A stretch of 64,000 nucleotides of DNA. It comes from DVEG01 sp964405435 (GTDB lineage Bacteria; Cyanobacteriota; Cyanobacteriia; Cyanobacteriales; Oscillatoriaceae). A program made the translations under genes and the position numbers. Where the stretch lies: NCBI GenBank assembly GCA_964405435.1, contig CAYOOD010000005.1, positions 62,001-126,000 of the forward strand. Reading direction: 5' to 3'. Under the pieces are notes generated by a model that worked only from the letters and a program-made list of their open reading frames with translations, was not told the DNA's origin and did no database searches. Shown piece by piece: positions 1-8,409 of the stretch (its first letter is position 1; the number at the start of each line of letters is the position of its first letter).

Positions 1-496
1 GCGCCGACAGTTTAATCGCCGAGAGGGGATTGCGGAACTCGTGGGACGCCATTGAAATATATTGCGATTTGCGATCGCTCAGTTCCAGCGCTTCCTGAAG
101 CGCTTGCTGCATTTCTACCTCTGCCTGATGCCGGGAAATTGCAATTTCAATCGTTGCTCTCAGTTCTTTTTCTTTAAAAGGTTTGAGGATGTAGCCGAAT
201 GGCTCCGTGATTTTCGCGCGTTCCAGAGTGCTGTCATCGCCATTCGCACTCAGGTAAACGACGGGAATATTAAACTGAACGCGAATCAACTCGGCAGCCT
301 CGATCCCGTCCATCTCCCCGTCTAGCATGATATCCATCAGCACGAGGTCGAGTTGCGTGCGGCTGCAGGTGGCTAGAGCTTCTTCCCCGCTCGCCACGAT
401 CTCCACGACTTCATAGCCCATTTTTTCTAGGCGTATAGCGATGTCCTCTGCGATAATCGCTTCATCTTCTACGACGAGAATTTTCCGGTTTGACAT
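1..496 (-). CDS. Response regulator-histidine kinase hybrid, N-terminal part (cut by window edge)
   Basis: Reading the minus strand from the ATG at 494-496 gives an open frame to the window edge, 165 residues with no stop. Residues 1-125 form a CheY-like receiver: acidic E10/D11, phospho-acceptor D55 in LVLMDIMLDG, and the conserved lysine in GYILKPF. A helical linker leads to a HisKA dimerisation helix with the H-box SHEFRNPL, putative phospho-histidine H152. The ATPase domain must lie to the left of the window. The start is 4 bp beyond the stop of the kinase at 501-4520, so the two are almost certainly one transcript. The receiver probably takes phosphate from the upstream HisKA_2 kinase and gates its own kinase domain, making a two-step relay. 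The ligand is unknown. The family assignment is secure from the motifs; the relay is inference. Confidence 0.9.
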   Translation of the reverse strand, partial: MSNRKILVVEDEAIIAEDIAIRLEKMGYEVVEIVASGEEALATCSRTQLDLVLMDIMLDGEMDGIEAAELIRVQFNIPVVYLSANGDDSTLERAKITEPFGYILKPFKEKELRATIEIAISRHQAEVEMQQALQEALELSDRKSQYISMASHEFRNPLSAIKLSA

Positions 497-500
497 CGAA

Positions 501-3500
501 TTACAACTCCTTGCGTTCTTTGGGTTGGGGAAACGTAATCTGAAAGACTGCTCCTTCCTTGTTGTGAATCTCCAGTTGTCCCCGCAGTTGCCGCGTCAGG
601 GCGCGAATCAGGCGCAATCCCAAAGAATTTGGGCTGTGAGACTCAAAGCCTTCTGGCAAGCCGACGCCATTATCCCGCACGCTCAGGCGCAATTGTCCGT
701 CCGCAACGAGTGAGAAATCAATGGTGATTTCACCGCTGATTTCACCCGATCGCGCGCCTGGAAAGGCGTGCTTGAGGGAGTTAGAAACCAGTTCGTTGAT
801 CAGCAATCCGCAGGGGATGGCCGTATCCAGGTTCAGAAACGCATTTTCTACGCACAGTTTGGCGCGAATTCGCTTTTCATTGATATTATACGATGAAAAC
901 AGGTTATTTGCCAAGTTTTTAATATAGTCGGCAAAGTCAATTTTTGCTAAGCTGTGCGACTGGTAGAGTTTTTCGTGGATCAGCGCCATCGCTCCGATGC
1001 GATTTTGGCTGTCTTCCAGAACCGCTAAAATATTCGGGTCTGTAATGTACTGGGACTGCAAGGCAAAAATGCTCGACACAACTTGCAGGTTGTTTTTGAC
1101 CCGATGGTGCACTTCTTTGAGGAGGAGCTCTTTTTCCTGCAAGGAGGCTTTGAGCTGCTCCTCGGCGAGCTTGCGCGGGGTAATATCCCAGCAAACGCAG
1201 ATTTGTCCCACCCCTTCGATCTCGGTGAGGGAAATTTCTTGGGCAAATGTCGAACCATCTCGTTTCTTGGCAATGGCTTCTCCGCGCCACTTCCCGTTTT
1301 TTTGGACGAGGGGAAAGATATCGCCCTCGAAGCGAGCGATTTCGTCGGGGTAGTACAACTGGTGCCACGTCTGACCAATCAGGTCGCTGGCGCTCTCGTA
1401 TCCAAATAGCTCGACGTGCGCTTTATTTAAATAGATGTATTCGCCGCGATCGTTGAGAATGGCGATGCCATCGACGGAGGATTCTACGGCAGCGAGTTGC
1501 TGCCGCAATTCGGCGCGGACTTTCAGGCGTTCCGTGATGTCTATGGTGGTTCCCACCATGCGCAGCGCTTGCCCTTCTTCGGAGCGGGCGACGACTTTTC
1601 CCCGCTCCAATATCCAGCACCACTCGCCAGTTTTTCGCTGCAAGCGATACTCGACTTCGTACATGGGGGTTTCTCCTTGCTTGTGGCGCTGGATTTCTGC
1701 CATCACCCGCTCTTTGTCCTCTGGGTGTACCAGGGTTTCCCACGCAGAAATATGTTGGGCGATTTCGCAGGCATCATAGCCCAGCATGTTCAACCAGCGG
1801 GGGCTGAAATAACAGTCGTCCGTGACGGTATCCCAGTCCCACAAGCCGTCTTCTGTACTTTCCAGGGCTAGTTTCAGGCGTTCTTCGCTCAGTTGCAACT
1901 GATTGTAAATTTCCGATTGCTGAATGGCGATCGCCAGTTGGGTTGCCAGTTGTTCGAGCAAGTGTATTTCCCACGGCTGCCAGGTGCGCGGACGATCGCA
2001 CTGGTGGGCAATCAGCAACCCCCACAGGGTGTCTTGCTGCACGATCGGCACGGCGATCTTTGCCCGGACTTGTAACTGTTTGAGAAACTCTACCAAACAG
2101 GGCAAAACTTCACCGCTGTCTCGATCGGCGATCGCGCAAATCCGCCCCCGAACGTATTGCTGATAAATCTCTTGGGGAAAGACTTCTTCCGGGAAGACGA
2201 TATCTAAAATTCGCGTCCAACCGGGAGCAACTGCTTCCGCGATCGCGCTGCCGGTGCCGTCGGGAAAAATCCGATAAATCAACACCCGGTTCGCCATCAA
2301 TAGCTGCTGGATTTCCGCAACGGTTGTCTGTAGAATTTTCTCCAAATCGAGAGACTGGCGAATCCGCTGAGAAATCGCCCCCACCAGGCGATCGCGTTCC
2401 ACCTGTTGCTGCAGGGATTCTTCTGCCAGTTTGCGATCGGTGATGTCGCTCGTAGAGCCGACGATTTCTAATGGCTTCCCGGTTGCATCTCGAACGAGTT
2501 TTAAGTCATCCCGCAGCCAGCGATACTCTCCGTCCGCGTGCAGAAAGCGGTATTCAAGACTGTGGTAATTGCGCTCGAAAACATCTGGCACTTCTGCCCT
2601 GATTTTTCTCAAGTCTTCGGGATGGACGCGATCGGCCCATAAACTTGGCTCGTCGAGGAAGTCTTGCGGTTCGTATCCCAGCATTGTCCTGCTATTTTCG
2701 CTGATAAAAGTGGTGGCAAAATCGCCCTCTATTTTGCAACTGTAAATTAGCGTCGGGCTGTAGTTGAGGAGATAGTGCAGGCGCTCTTCTGCCTTCAGTC
2801 GCTCTCGTTTTTGATACGCTTCTTGAAAAATAAAAGACAAGTAATCGGCAATTTCTATGAGGGTGGCGATTTCATATTCGTTCCAGCGGCGGGGCGAACG
2901 GCTGTGCAAGCTCAGCAAACCACCGATGCCGTTTTCATATCGCACGGGAGCCGCTAGAAAGGCTAGGCTTTGGCGAGCGTGCATCCACTTTTTTAGTCCG
3001 GGTGGTACGGGTTCTCGCCGGATATCTTCTACAATCATCGGCTCTCCTCTGCGCAGGAGCTTGCGATACTTGGGGGCTACGTTCATGGCGATCGCGCTAT
3101 CGCTACTAGACGTGAATTCTAAACTGTCAACGATCTGAACGAGCTGGACTTTTCCCTGTCCGTCAATCGTGCTGTAAGTCACGCCCGTGCCGGGGAAAAA
3201 TTGGTAAATTTTATGCAGGGTGCGATCGAGAATTTGCTCGACTGACAGCCCGGAAATTCGGCTAGCTGAGATGACATTCAGCAACCGCAAGCACAACTGG
3301 CTTTCTTCGAGGATTTTTTGCAAGTGCTGGCTTTGCGCTACCTGCTGCTGCAATTTTTCGATCGCCGCCGCGAGTTCCTGCGTCCGCTCAAAAACTCGGG
3401 TTTCGAGTTCTCGATTGAGCTGTTGCAGTGCCTCCTGCGTCTGCTTGCGCTCTGCGAGTTCTGTTTGCGCCTGTTCGAGGGCTCTGGCTTGCTGAATGGC

Positions 3501-4520
3501 GATCGCGATTTGCACGCTCAGTTCGTCTAATAAATCCAGTTCGGGCTCTTCCCACTGACGCGCGCCAGAACATTGATGAGCGATCAGCAACCCCCACAAT
3601 TGGTTCTCCAACAAAATCGGCACGGCGAGATTGGCTTTCACCTCGAAACGCTGCAATAATTCCAAGTGGCACTCTGTCAATCCAGCTTGAGAAATATCGG
3701 CACACGCCCACTTTCGCCCCTCTATATACTGCAATCCCATCCCGTTCATAAAACAGGTGTCTTCGATTTGGCTGTGCAGTGAAACTGGCCAACCCGGAGC
3801 GACGGATTCTGCGATAATTTGGCCGCTCATGTCGGGGGCAAATTGATACACCAAGACGCGATCGCATTGGAGCAACTGCCGCACTTCCGTGACGATAGAA
3901 TTGACAATTTCTTCTAAATTCAGTGATTGCCGGATGCGCAGCGCGATCGCGCTCAAAAGCCGTTCTCGTTCTGTCTGCTGTTGCCGTTTGGCGGTGGAGA
4001 CGATCTCCCGTTTTTCTCGTTCGATATTGAGTTTTTCTGCTTGCAGTTGCGCCAGAGAAACTTGCTGTGCCTGCACGATGCCATACAGCAGCGTTTCGGA
4101 CTCAAGTACCCCTAATAAGTTCCCTTGTCGGTCGGCGACTGGCAAGTATCTCACTTGGTGCTGCTGCATGAGAGAAAGCGCCGCAAAACTGTCAAAGTTT
4201 TCTGCATCTGCCGTCAGCACGATCGCTGGCTGAGTCATCACGCGAGCGATCGTCACTTCTTGCAAATCTGCCTGTTGACAGCACAGGCGCGCGACGTCAT
4301 GCTCCGTGACTATCCCCACTAATTGCGAATTTTCCACCACTAAGACACAGCTCGTCTGAAACGGGCGCGCGGCGCTATCCGACGCGCGCCGATTTTCTCC
4401 CCTCTCGGTCATCTGGGGTAAAATATCTATTAGCAGAGTATTCGGCGCAACCGTCAGGGGCGAGCGGGCGATCGCTTGCTCCAGCGTCAGCCCAGTTACA
4501 GGCGGGAGGTTCAGCGACAT
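501..4520 (-). CDS. Multidomain sensor histidine kinase (CBS-GAF-GAF-PAS-GAF-PAS-PAS-HisKA_2-HATPase)
   Basis: A soluble 1339-residue kinase with no membrane segments. Approximate order: a CBS pair (10-150), a coiled linker, a phytochrome-type GAF (190-350), a second GAF (410-570), PAS (580-705), GAF (715-875), two PAS domains (880-1125), a HisKA_2 box HHRVKNNLQV with the phospho-histidine near 1138, and HATPase_c (1235-1335) with N-box INELVSNSLKHAF and G-box DNGVGLP. HisKA_2 kinases belong to the PdtaS/light-sensor-like class. GAF1 and GAF3 resemble each other closely (both have the AVPI...WGLLIAHQC signature), which suggests internal duplication. I see no obvious bilin-binding Cys-His pair. 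The CBS pair could sense adenine nucleotides, but that is inference. The start is the ATG at 4520. The response-regulator kinase follows after 4 bp and is the likely partner. Confidence 0.9.
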   Translation of the reverse strand: MSLNLPPVTGLTLEQAIARSPLTVAPNTLLIDILPQMTERGENRRASDSAARPFQTSCVLVVENSQLVGIVTEHDVARLCCQQADLQEVTIARVMTQPAIVLTADAENFDSFAALSLMQQHQVRYLPVADRQGNLLGVLESETLLYGIVQAQQVSLAQLQAEKLNIEREKREIVSTAKRQQQTERERLLSAIALRIRQSLNLEEIVNSIVTEVRQLLQCDRVLVYQFAPDMSGQIIAESVAPGWPVSLHSQIEDTCFMNGMGLQYIEGRKWACADISQAGLTECHLELLQRFEVKANLAVPILLENQLWGLLIAHQCSGARQWEEPELDLLDELSVQIAIAIQQARALEQAQTELAERKQTQEALQQLNRELETRVFERTQELAAAIEKLQQQVAQSQHLQKILEESQLCLRLLNVISASRISGLSVEQILDRTLHKIYQFFPGTGVTYSTIDGQGKVQLVQIVDSLEFTSSSDSAIAMNVAPKYRKLLRRGEPMIVEDIRREPVPPGLKKWMHARQSLAFLAAPVRYENGIGGLLSLHSRSPRRWNEYEIATLIEIADYLSFIFQEAYQKRERLKAEERLHYLLNYSPTLIYSCKIEGDFATTFISENSRTMLGYEPQDFLDEPSLWADRVHPEDLRKIRAEVPDVFERNYHSLEYRFLHADGEYRWLRDDLKLVRDATGKPLEIVGSTSDITDRKLAEESLQQQVERDRLVGAISQRIRQSLDLEKILQTTVAEIQQLLMANRVLIYRIFPDGTGSAIAEAVAPGWTRILDIVFPEEVFPQEIYQQYVRGRICAIADRDSGEVLPCLVEFLKQLQVRAKIAVPIVQQDTLWGLLIAHQCDRPRTWQPWEIHLLEQLATQLAIAIQQSEIYNQLQLSEERLKLALESTEDGLWDWDTVTDDCYFSPRWLNMLGYDACEIAQHISAWETLVHPEDKERVMAEIQRHKQGETPMYEVEYRLQRKTGEWCWILERGKVVARSEEGQALRMVGTTIDITERLKVRAELRQQLAAVESSVDGIAILNDRGEYIYLNKAHVELFGYESASDLIGQTWHQLYYPDEIARFEGDIFPLVQKNGKWRGEAIAKKRDGSTFAQEISLTEIEGVGQICVCWDITPRKLAEEQLKASLQEKELLLKEVHHRVKNNLQVVSSIFALQSQYITDPNILAVLEDSQNRIGAMALIHEKLYQSHSLAKIDFADYIKNLANNLFSSYNINEKRIRAKLCVENAFLNLDTAIPCGLLINELVSNSLKHAFPGARSGEISGEITIDFSLVADGQLRLSVRDNGVGLPEGFESHSPNSLGLRLIRALTRQLRGQLEIHNKEGAVFQITFPQPKERKEL

Positions 4521-5021
4521 AGGACGTGCAGGCGAATCGGACTAGATAGATAGAGGTTTTAGGCCAGTCTAAATCACAAAGTCGCGATACGGTACAAACA
4601 CCATAAAACTTATCATTCCCAGTTGCGGCGATGGGAGCATCCGATTTTTGGAGTGCGTTCGCGAAGCGGGTGCGTAAGCGTTGCGGCTCTTTTATGAGCT
4701 AGCACCAACGTCTCGTTCGCGATTGGATCGATCGGGAGCGAGACGCTCCCACTTCTGAAAAAAGGTGTTTTTACAAAAACGGGATGCTCCCTGCGGCGAT
4801 CGCGCAATCCGCCACCTGCTGCCCTGTTTCTTGTCTGCGAACGGTTCCCATTCTCAGTTGCCCCTGAATTGGGGCGTCGCGGCTGAAAAACCGGGTTGCG
4901 ATCGGCAAAGAAACTCATTTTTTCGTCAGTGGTTCGCAAAAAAAATCAGTTTTTATACAACCTATCCCATCTTGAAAAAAATCAAGCCCCCTTATCTCGC
5001 CTGTCAAAGGAGATGAAACCC
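4521..5021. other. Intergenic region with short inverted repeats, no gene seen
   Basis: About 500 bp upstream of both the kinase (minus) and the pterin dehydratase (plus). It must hold promoters in both directions, but I find no convincing -35/-10 pair. It contains cyanobacterial-type dispersed repeat text, such as the inverted repeat GGGAGCGAGACGCTCCC near 4734-4750. A 108-codon minus-strand frame across 4613-4939 has no family signature and looks like translated repeat. Confidence 0.5.
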
Positions 5022-5360
5022 ATGACGAGCCTCGCACAAGAAAAGTGTTCTGCCTGCCAGAAGAATTCGCCCCGCGTCAGTGATGAAGAGGTTGCCGAAC
5101 TCAAGCCGCTGATTCCCGACTGGACGATTCTAGAAATTGCTGGCGTGGAGTGCCTGGAACGCGCCTACACCTTTGCTGATTTTAAAACGGCGCTGGAATT
5201 TACCAATCGCATTGGCGCGATCGCTGAGGAAGAAGGGCATCACCCTGCCCTGCTGACGGAATGGGGAAAAGTTACGGTAACGTGGTGGACGCACGCGATT
5301 GGCGGGCTGCACCGCAATGATTTTATCATGGCAGCGAAAACTGACGCGATCGCGAAATAG
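5022..5360 (+). CDS. phhB: 4a-hydroxytetrahydrobiopterin dehydratase (pterin-4a-carbinolamine dehydratase)
   Basis: A 112-residue protein of the PCD/DCoH family, which dehydrates 4a-hydroxytetrahydropterins to quinonoid dihydropterin during pterin recycling. The family signature is intact: EEEGHHPALLTEWGKV, then TWWTHAIGGLH with the downstream aspartate in RNDF, giving the three conserved histidines and the acid. The N-terminus carries a CxxC pair (CSACQ), seen in some cyanobacterial members. The start is set by AAAGGAG at 5006-5012, 9 nt before the ATG at 5022. A second ATG at 5013 touches this Shine-Dalgarno sequence, and the longer open frame from 4896 lacks coding character. The gene stands alone, converging on the MFS gene. 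In cyanobacteria that lack phenylalanine hydroxylase this family's role is less clear, so the physiological partner is open. Confidence 0.88.
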   Translation: MTSLAQEKCSACQKNSPRVSDEEVAELKPLIPDWTILEIAGVECLERAYTFADFKTALEFTNRIGAIAEEEGHHPALLTEWGKVTVTWWTHAIGGLHRNDFIMAAKTDAIAK

Positions 5361-5361
5361 C

Positions 5362-5400
5362 CTCCCACTCTCCCACTCTCCCACTCTCCCACTCTCCCAT
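5362..5400. repeat. Octanucleotide tandem repeat
   Basis: Four and a half copies of CCCACTCT lie between the convergent phhB and MFS genes. This is a short tandem repeat of the sort common in cyanobacterial spacers. I see no stem-loop terminator here. Confidence 0.85.
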
Positions 5401-5419
5401 TCAGCACTCCCCCTCTTCC

Positions 5420-6688
5420 CTACTGGCGAATAATACCGAGTTTTGCATAAATGGGGATAACTAAAGGTTTTAAACTCGGCAATTGCTTGGCAAAAATCAG
5501 CGAACCGAGAAGGCAAAATATCCCCGCGATCGCGAGGGTATAAGGTGCCCCGATAGAATTAGCCAAAGTTCCGGCAAATAAATTGCCCATCGGCACCGTC
5601 CCCATAAACGCCATTGTGAACAAACTCATCAGGCGTCCCCGCTTGTCATCTTCTGCGATCGTTTGTAAAAAAGTATTGCTGGAGGCAACCACGAGAATCG
5701 AGCCCAAGCCGATGAAAAACATCATCAACACAGAAAGCCACAAAATCCGGGAAAACGAGAAAACAATCAGCCCGACGCCCCAAATTGCCGGAGCCACCGC
5801 AATAATTTTCCCCAATCCGAGCACGCTTTGCCGCGAACTCAGATAAATCGCCGAGCTAAACGCGCCGACACCTGACGCCGCCATCAGAAACCCCAGGGTT
5901 TCGGAATTGCCGTGCAGGATTTTTGTGGCAAACACGGGCACTAACACGGTATACGACATTCCCATAAAACTGAGCAAAGATATCAGCAGCAAAATCGACC
6001 GAATCGGCGGAAATCCAAAAGCATAGACAAACCCTTCTTTCAATCGCTGCCAGGGGTGAGCGTGGGTTGCTGCTATTTCCCTCGGCTTGATTCTCATCGA
6101 TAAAAGAGAGATAATAACCGCGATATAGCTGATGCCATCGATGAGAAAACACGCCCCCGCTCCCACCGCCGCAATCAGCAAGCCCCCAATCGCCGGCCCG
6201 ATTAATCTCGCCCCGTTAAACAAAGAAGAATTCAGGGCGATCGCATTGGCTAAATTTTCTTTCTTTTCCACCATTTCCGTCACAAAAGACTGACGGGCAG
6301 GCATGTCAAAGGCATTGACAACCCCCTGCACGACGCTCAACAAAATAATATATTCAATGCGAATGATGCCAGTGAGCGTCAAAAAGGCTAGCGCCAAAGA
6401 TTGGAGCATCGAAAGGACTTGCGTCACTACCAAAATCTTGTGCCGGCTGAAGCGATCGACGACAATTCCGCCAAAAGGCGTCATAAAAAAGCTAGGGATT
6501 TGACTGAAAAACCCAACCACACCCAACATCAAAGCATTATTCGTCAATTCGTAAACAAGCCAGATACTAGCGATCTGCGTAATCCAGCTCCCAATCAGAG
6601 AAATTCCCTGGCCGATAAAAAATAGCCGATAATTCCTCGACTCCAAAGAACGCAGAATCGGTTTCAAATTTGCGCTGCTAAAATTCAT
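5420..6688 (-). CDS. MFS efflux transporter (EntS/MFS_3-like)
   Basis: An integral membrane protein of about 422 residues with some 12 hydrophobic segments. The MFS loop-2/3 motif is visible as FGGIVVDRFSRHKILVV, and the segment around NAFDMPARQSFVTEMV is typical of the MFS_3/EntS branch, which exports siderophores or drugs. The ATG at 6688 is taken as start; an in-frame GTG lies four codons upstream (6700), and Shine-Dalgarno evidence is weak for both. It is transcribed in the same direction as marR, 309 bp further upstream. A palindrome like the one next to marR lies about 230 bp before this start (6917-6928), so repression by that MarR protein is likely. The substrate cannot be read from the sequence. 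Confidence 0.87.
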   Translation of the reverse strand: MNFSSANLKPILRSLESRNYRLFFIGQGISLIGSWITQIASIWLVYELTNNALMLGVVGFFSQIPSFFMTPFGGIVVDRFSRHKILVVTQVLSMLQSLALAFLTLTGIIRIEYIILLSVVQGVVNAFDMPARQSFVTEMVEKKENLANAIALNSSLFNGARLIGPAIGGLLIAAVGAGACFLIDGISYIAVIISLLSMRIKPREIAATHAHPWQRLKEGFVYAFGFPPIRSILLLISLLSFMGMSYTVLVPVFATKILHGNSETLGFLMAASGVGAFSSAIYLSSRQSVLGLGKIIAVAPAIWGVGLIVFSFSRILWLSVLMMFFIGLGSILVVASSNTFLQTIAEDDKRGRLMSLFTMAFMGTVPMGNLFAGTLANSIGAPYTLAIAGIFCLLGSLIFAKQLPSLKPLVIPIYAKLGIIRQ

Positions 6689-6916
6689 AACCTCAACCAC
6701 TTACGTTTGCAACTCCACTGATTCTTCTCTTCTCCTGCCTCTGTTCCCTGGTTCCCTGGTTCCCTGGCGCGTCGTGCGCTTCGTAAAATCACTTTGCAGG
6801 TGCAACCCTTTCTAGTCGATCGCAGTCAGAGGTTTCGGCTAAAGGTGACATGGGTTTAAAGGCTTTTATTTGACGTGCGTATTATTGAGTTGAGTTTGCT
6901 TCGCCAATGATTGTTT

Positions 6917-6928
6917 AGTATGCGTACT
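6917..6928. promoter_or_regulatory. Candidate MarR operator upstream of the MFS gene
   Basis: The sequence is AGTATGCGTACT, with arms AGTA/TACT around TGCG. The same core GTATGCGTAC occurs just upstream of marR (7480-7491). A related half-site GTGCGTATTA lies at 6875-6884. Recurrence at both genes of the pair is the evidence; binding is inferred. Confidence 0.55.
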
Positions 6929-6997
6929 ATTTTGAAAAAAATCTCTAGCACTGGCACCTGCCACGGGGGCGAGTTGGGGGCTTTCTCTGGGGCAGCC

Positions 6998-7468
6998 CTA
7001 AGAAAGATTGGCGATCGCGCGATCGAGCAAGTCGGCTAAGTGCTGGCGCTCGGAGCTAGAAAAGCCGTGCAGCATTTGCTCCCGCACTTGCAGCGCCAGC
7101 GGGGGCAGGATGTCCCTAAGTTCTTTGCCCGCTTCCGTCAGCCAGATGCGCCAGATGCGGCGATCGCGCGCGTCGCGTTCCCGGCGAATCAGCCCCCGCT
7201 CCTCCATGCGATCGATCACCCCCGTGAGCGTTCCCCCCACCTGCTGCAGCTTCTCTGCGATGGCAGACGTGGGCAACCCGTCTTCTTCCCACAGGCAGCA
7301 CAGTACGAGCCAGTGAAAGGGCGTCAAACCATACGGCTCCAGCCGCTCCTGAAACTTGCGCGAGAGCAACTGGGCGAACAGTTTAATCCGAAAGCCGATG
7401 CTGGAAGAAACCGTGAATTCCCGCCACGGCTCTTTGTACTCGCGAACGTCTGCTGTAGAACTCGTCAT
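6998..7468 (-). CDS. MarR family winged-helix transcriptional regulator
   Basis: A 156-residue MarR protein. The winged helix runs over residues 50-115: helix-turn-helix LPTSAIAEKLQQVGGTLTGV, recognition-helix text IDRMEERGLIRRER, and the wing motif RDARDRRIWRIWLT with the conserved D-x-R-D/R pattern. MarR proteins are dimeric, usually repressors released by phenolic or other small ligands or by oxidation. The start is the ATG at 7466-7468. A palindrome sits 11 nt upstream, consistent with autorepression, and a second copy precedes the downstream MFS exporter. The pair therefore looks like a classical self-regulated efflux module. No cysteine pattern suggestive of redox sensing stands out in the core; the ligand is unknown. 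Confidence 0.9.
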   Translation of the reverse strand: MTSSTADVREYKEPWREFTVSSSIGFRIKLFAQLLSRKFQERLEPYGLTPFHWLVLCCLWEEDGLPTSAIAEKLQQVGGTLTGVIDRMEERGLIRRERDARDRRIWRIWLTEAGKELRDILPPLALQVREQMLHGFSSSERQHLADLLDRAIANLS

Positions 7469-7479
7469 GGGTTTTGCTT

Positions 7480-7491
7480 CGTATGCGTACT
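7480..7491. promoter_or_regulatory. Candidate MarR operator upstream of marR
   Basis: CGTATGCGTACT contains the 10-bp core GTATGCGTAC shared with 6918-6927. It sits 11 nt before the marR start, so a bound dimer would block initiation. A TATATA-rich stretch (7545-7560) lies further upstream and could belong to a promoter. Confidence 0.55.
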
Positions 7492-7748
7492 GTCAGCCTA
7501 GCATATTTTTTCCGGCTGCCATCTATCTCTCTATCTACATCTATATCTATATATATAGATGACTTCTCCGATAGGAGGGGGAGAGTGGGGGCTAGGGGTC
7601 CCCTCTGGGGTTGGGGGCGGGGGAGAGTGGGGGAGAACGATCGGTTTTTTGTCCGCGCGATCGCAGAAGCGGACGAAAGTACGGGTTTTTTATCTAGCTG
7701 AGTTCACAAGCAGGCGCAAGTCTCTGCAACCCTTCTGTTTCCACCCTC

Positions 7749-7859
<111 letters not shown>

Positions 7860-8010
7860 GACGACATTCATTTAATTATTTAGGGGGAATGACGATAAAT
7901 AATATCAATTACTCTATGGTTTTGTTGACAAGTTTTCCTGACAATCCCAAAACCCTTATTAATTCAGGAAAAGGGCTATTTTTTGCAAAACTTTACAATC
8001 GGCAACTCGG

Positions 8011-8025
8011 TTACAATTATTGTAA
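8011..8025. promoter_or_regulatory. 15-nt palindrome TTACAAT-T-ATTGTAA
   Basis: The arms TTACAAT and ATTGTAA are perfectly complementary around a single T, about 385 bp upstream of pckA. The form suits a dimeric regulator. It does not match the NtcA GTA-N8-TAC spacing, so the protein is unknown. Confidence 0.45.
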
Positions 8026-8037
8026 TATATCTCCGTC

Positions 8038-8063
8038 AAATCGACCGCGATCGCGGTCGATTT
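8038..8063. promoter_or_regulatory. 26-bp perfect palindrome centred on a HIP1 site, followed by a T-rich run
   Basis: The half-site AAATCGACCGCGA is followed immediately by its exact reverse complement, with GCGATCGC at the centre and TTTTGTGTTT after it. As RNA it could fold as a strong hairpin followed by U residues, like an intrinsic terminator in the leader. As DNA it could be an operator. No plus-strand gene ends before it. Confidence 0.5.
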
Positions 8064-8409
8064 TGTGTTTGGTATTCACCCGACATTTAAACAATATTAA
8101 TGTTGCTAAAGTCCAGAAATTGGCAGCCCAAGGGCTCGGTACAAAACTAATAAAAAAACTGTATCCAATGGTACATTTTTGCGAGATCCCCGCCCCGTAA
8201 GGGTTGCGGAAGTGCGGGACGACAAACTGAGATTGACCCTGTATCTTTGACGCGGGAAAAACCAGATCGATCCCGAAGAAATTAGAAAAAAAAACGACCT
8301 CGTGTAAAACAAGCTACAAAATAATCGTGTAGCGACAAAGACAAAAAGCGTTACACAGGTTTCAAAAAAAAAATAGGGTGTTGCGTAAACAGCAGCGAAG
8401 GAGTTGGCA

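Larger units (their letters stand above)
7860..8409. other. pckA upstream region, no gene seen
   Basis: An AT-rich leader of about 550 bp between the C tract and pckA. It holds two striking palindromes (8011-8025 and 8038-8063, listed separately) but no open frame with coding character. Its length and symmetry suggest a regulated promoter region for pckA. I could not assign a -10/-35 pair with confidence. Confidence 0.5.

Noticed and set aside
4613..4939. 108-codon minus-strand frame
   Set aside because: Arginine-rich translation of cyanobacterial dispersed repeats in a promoter region; no signature or Shine-Dalgarno.
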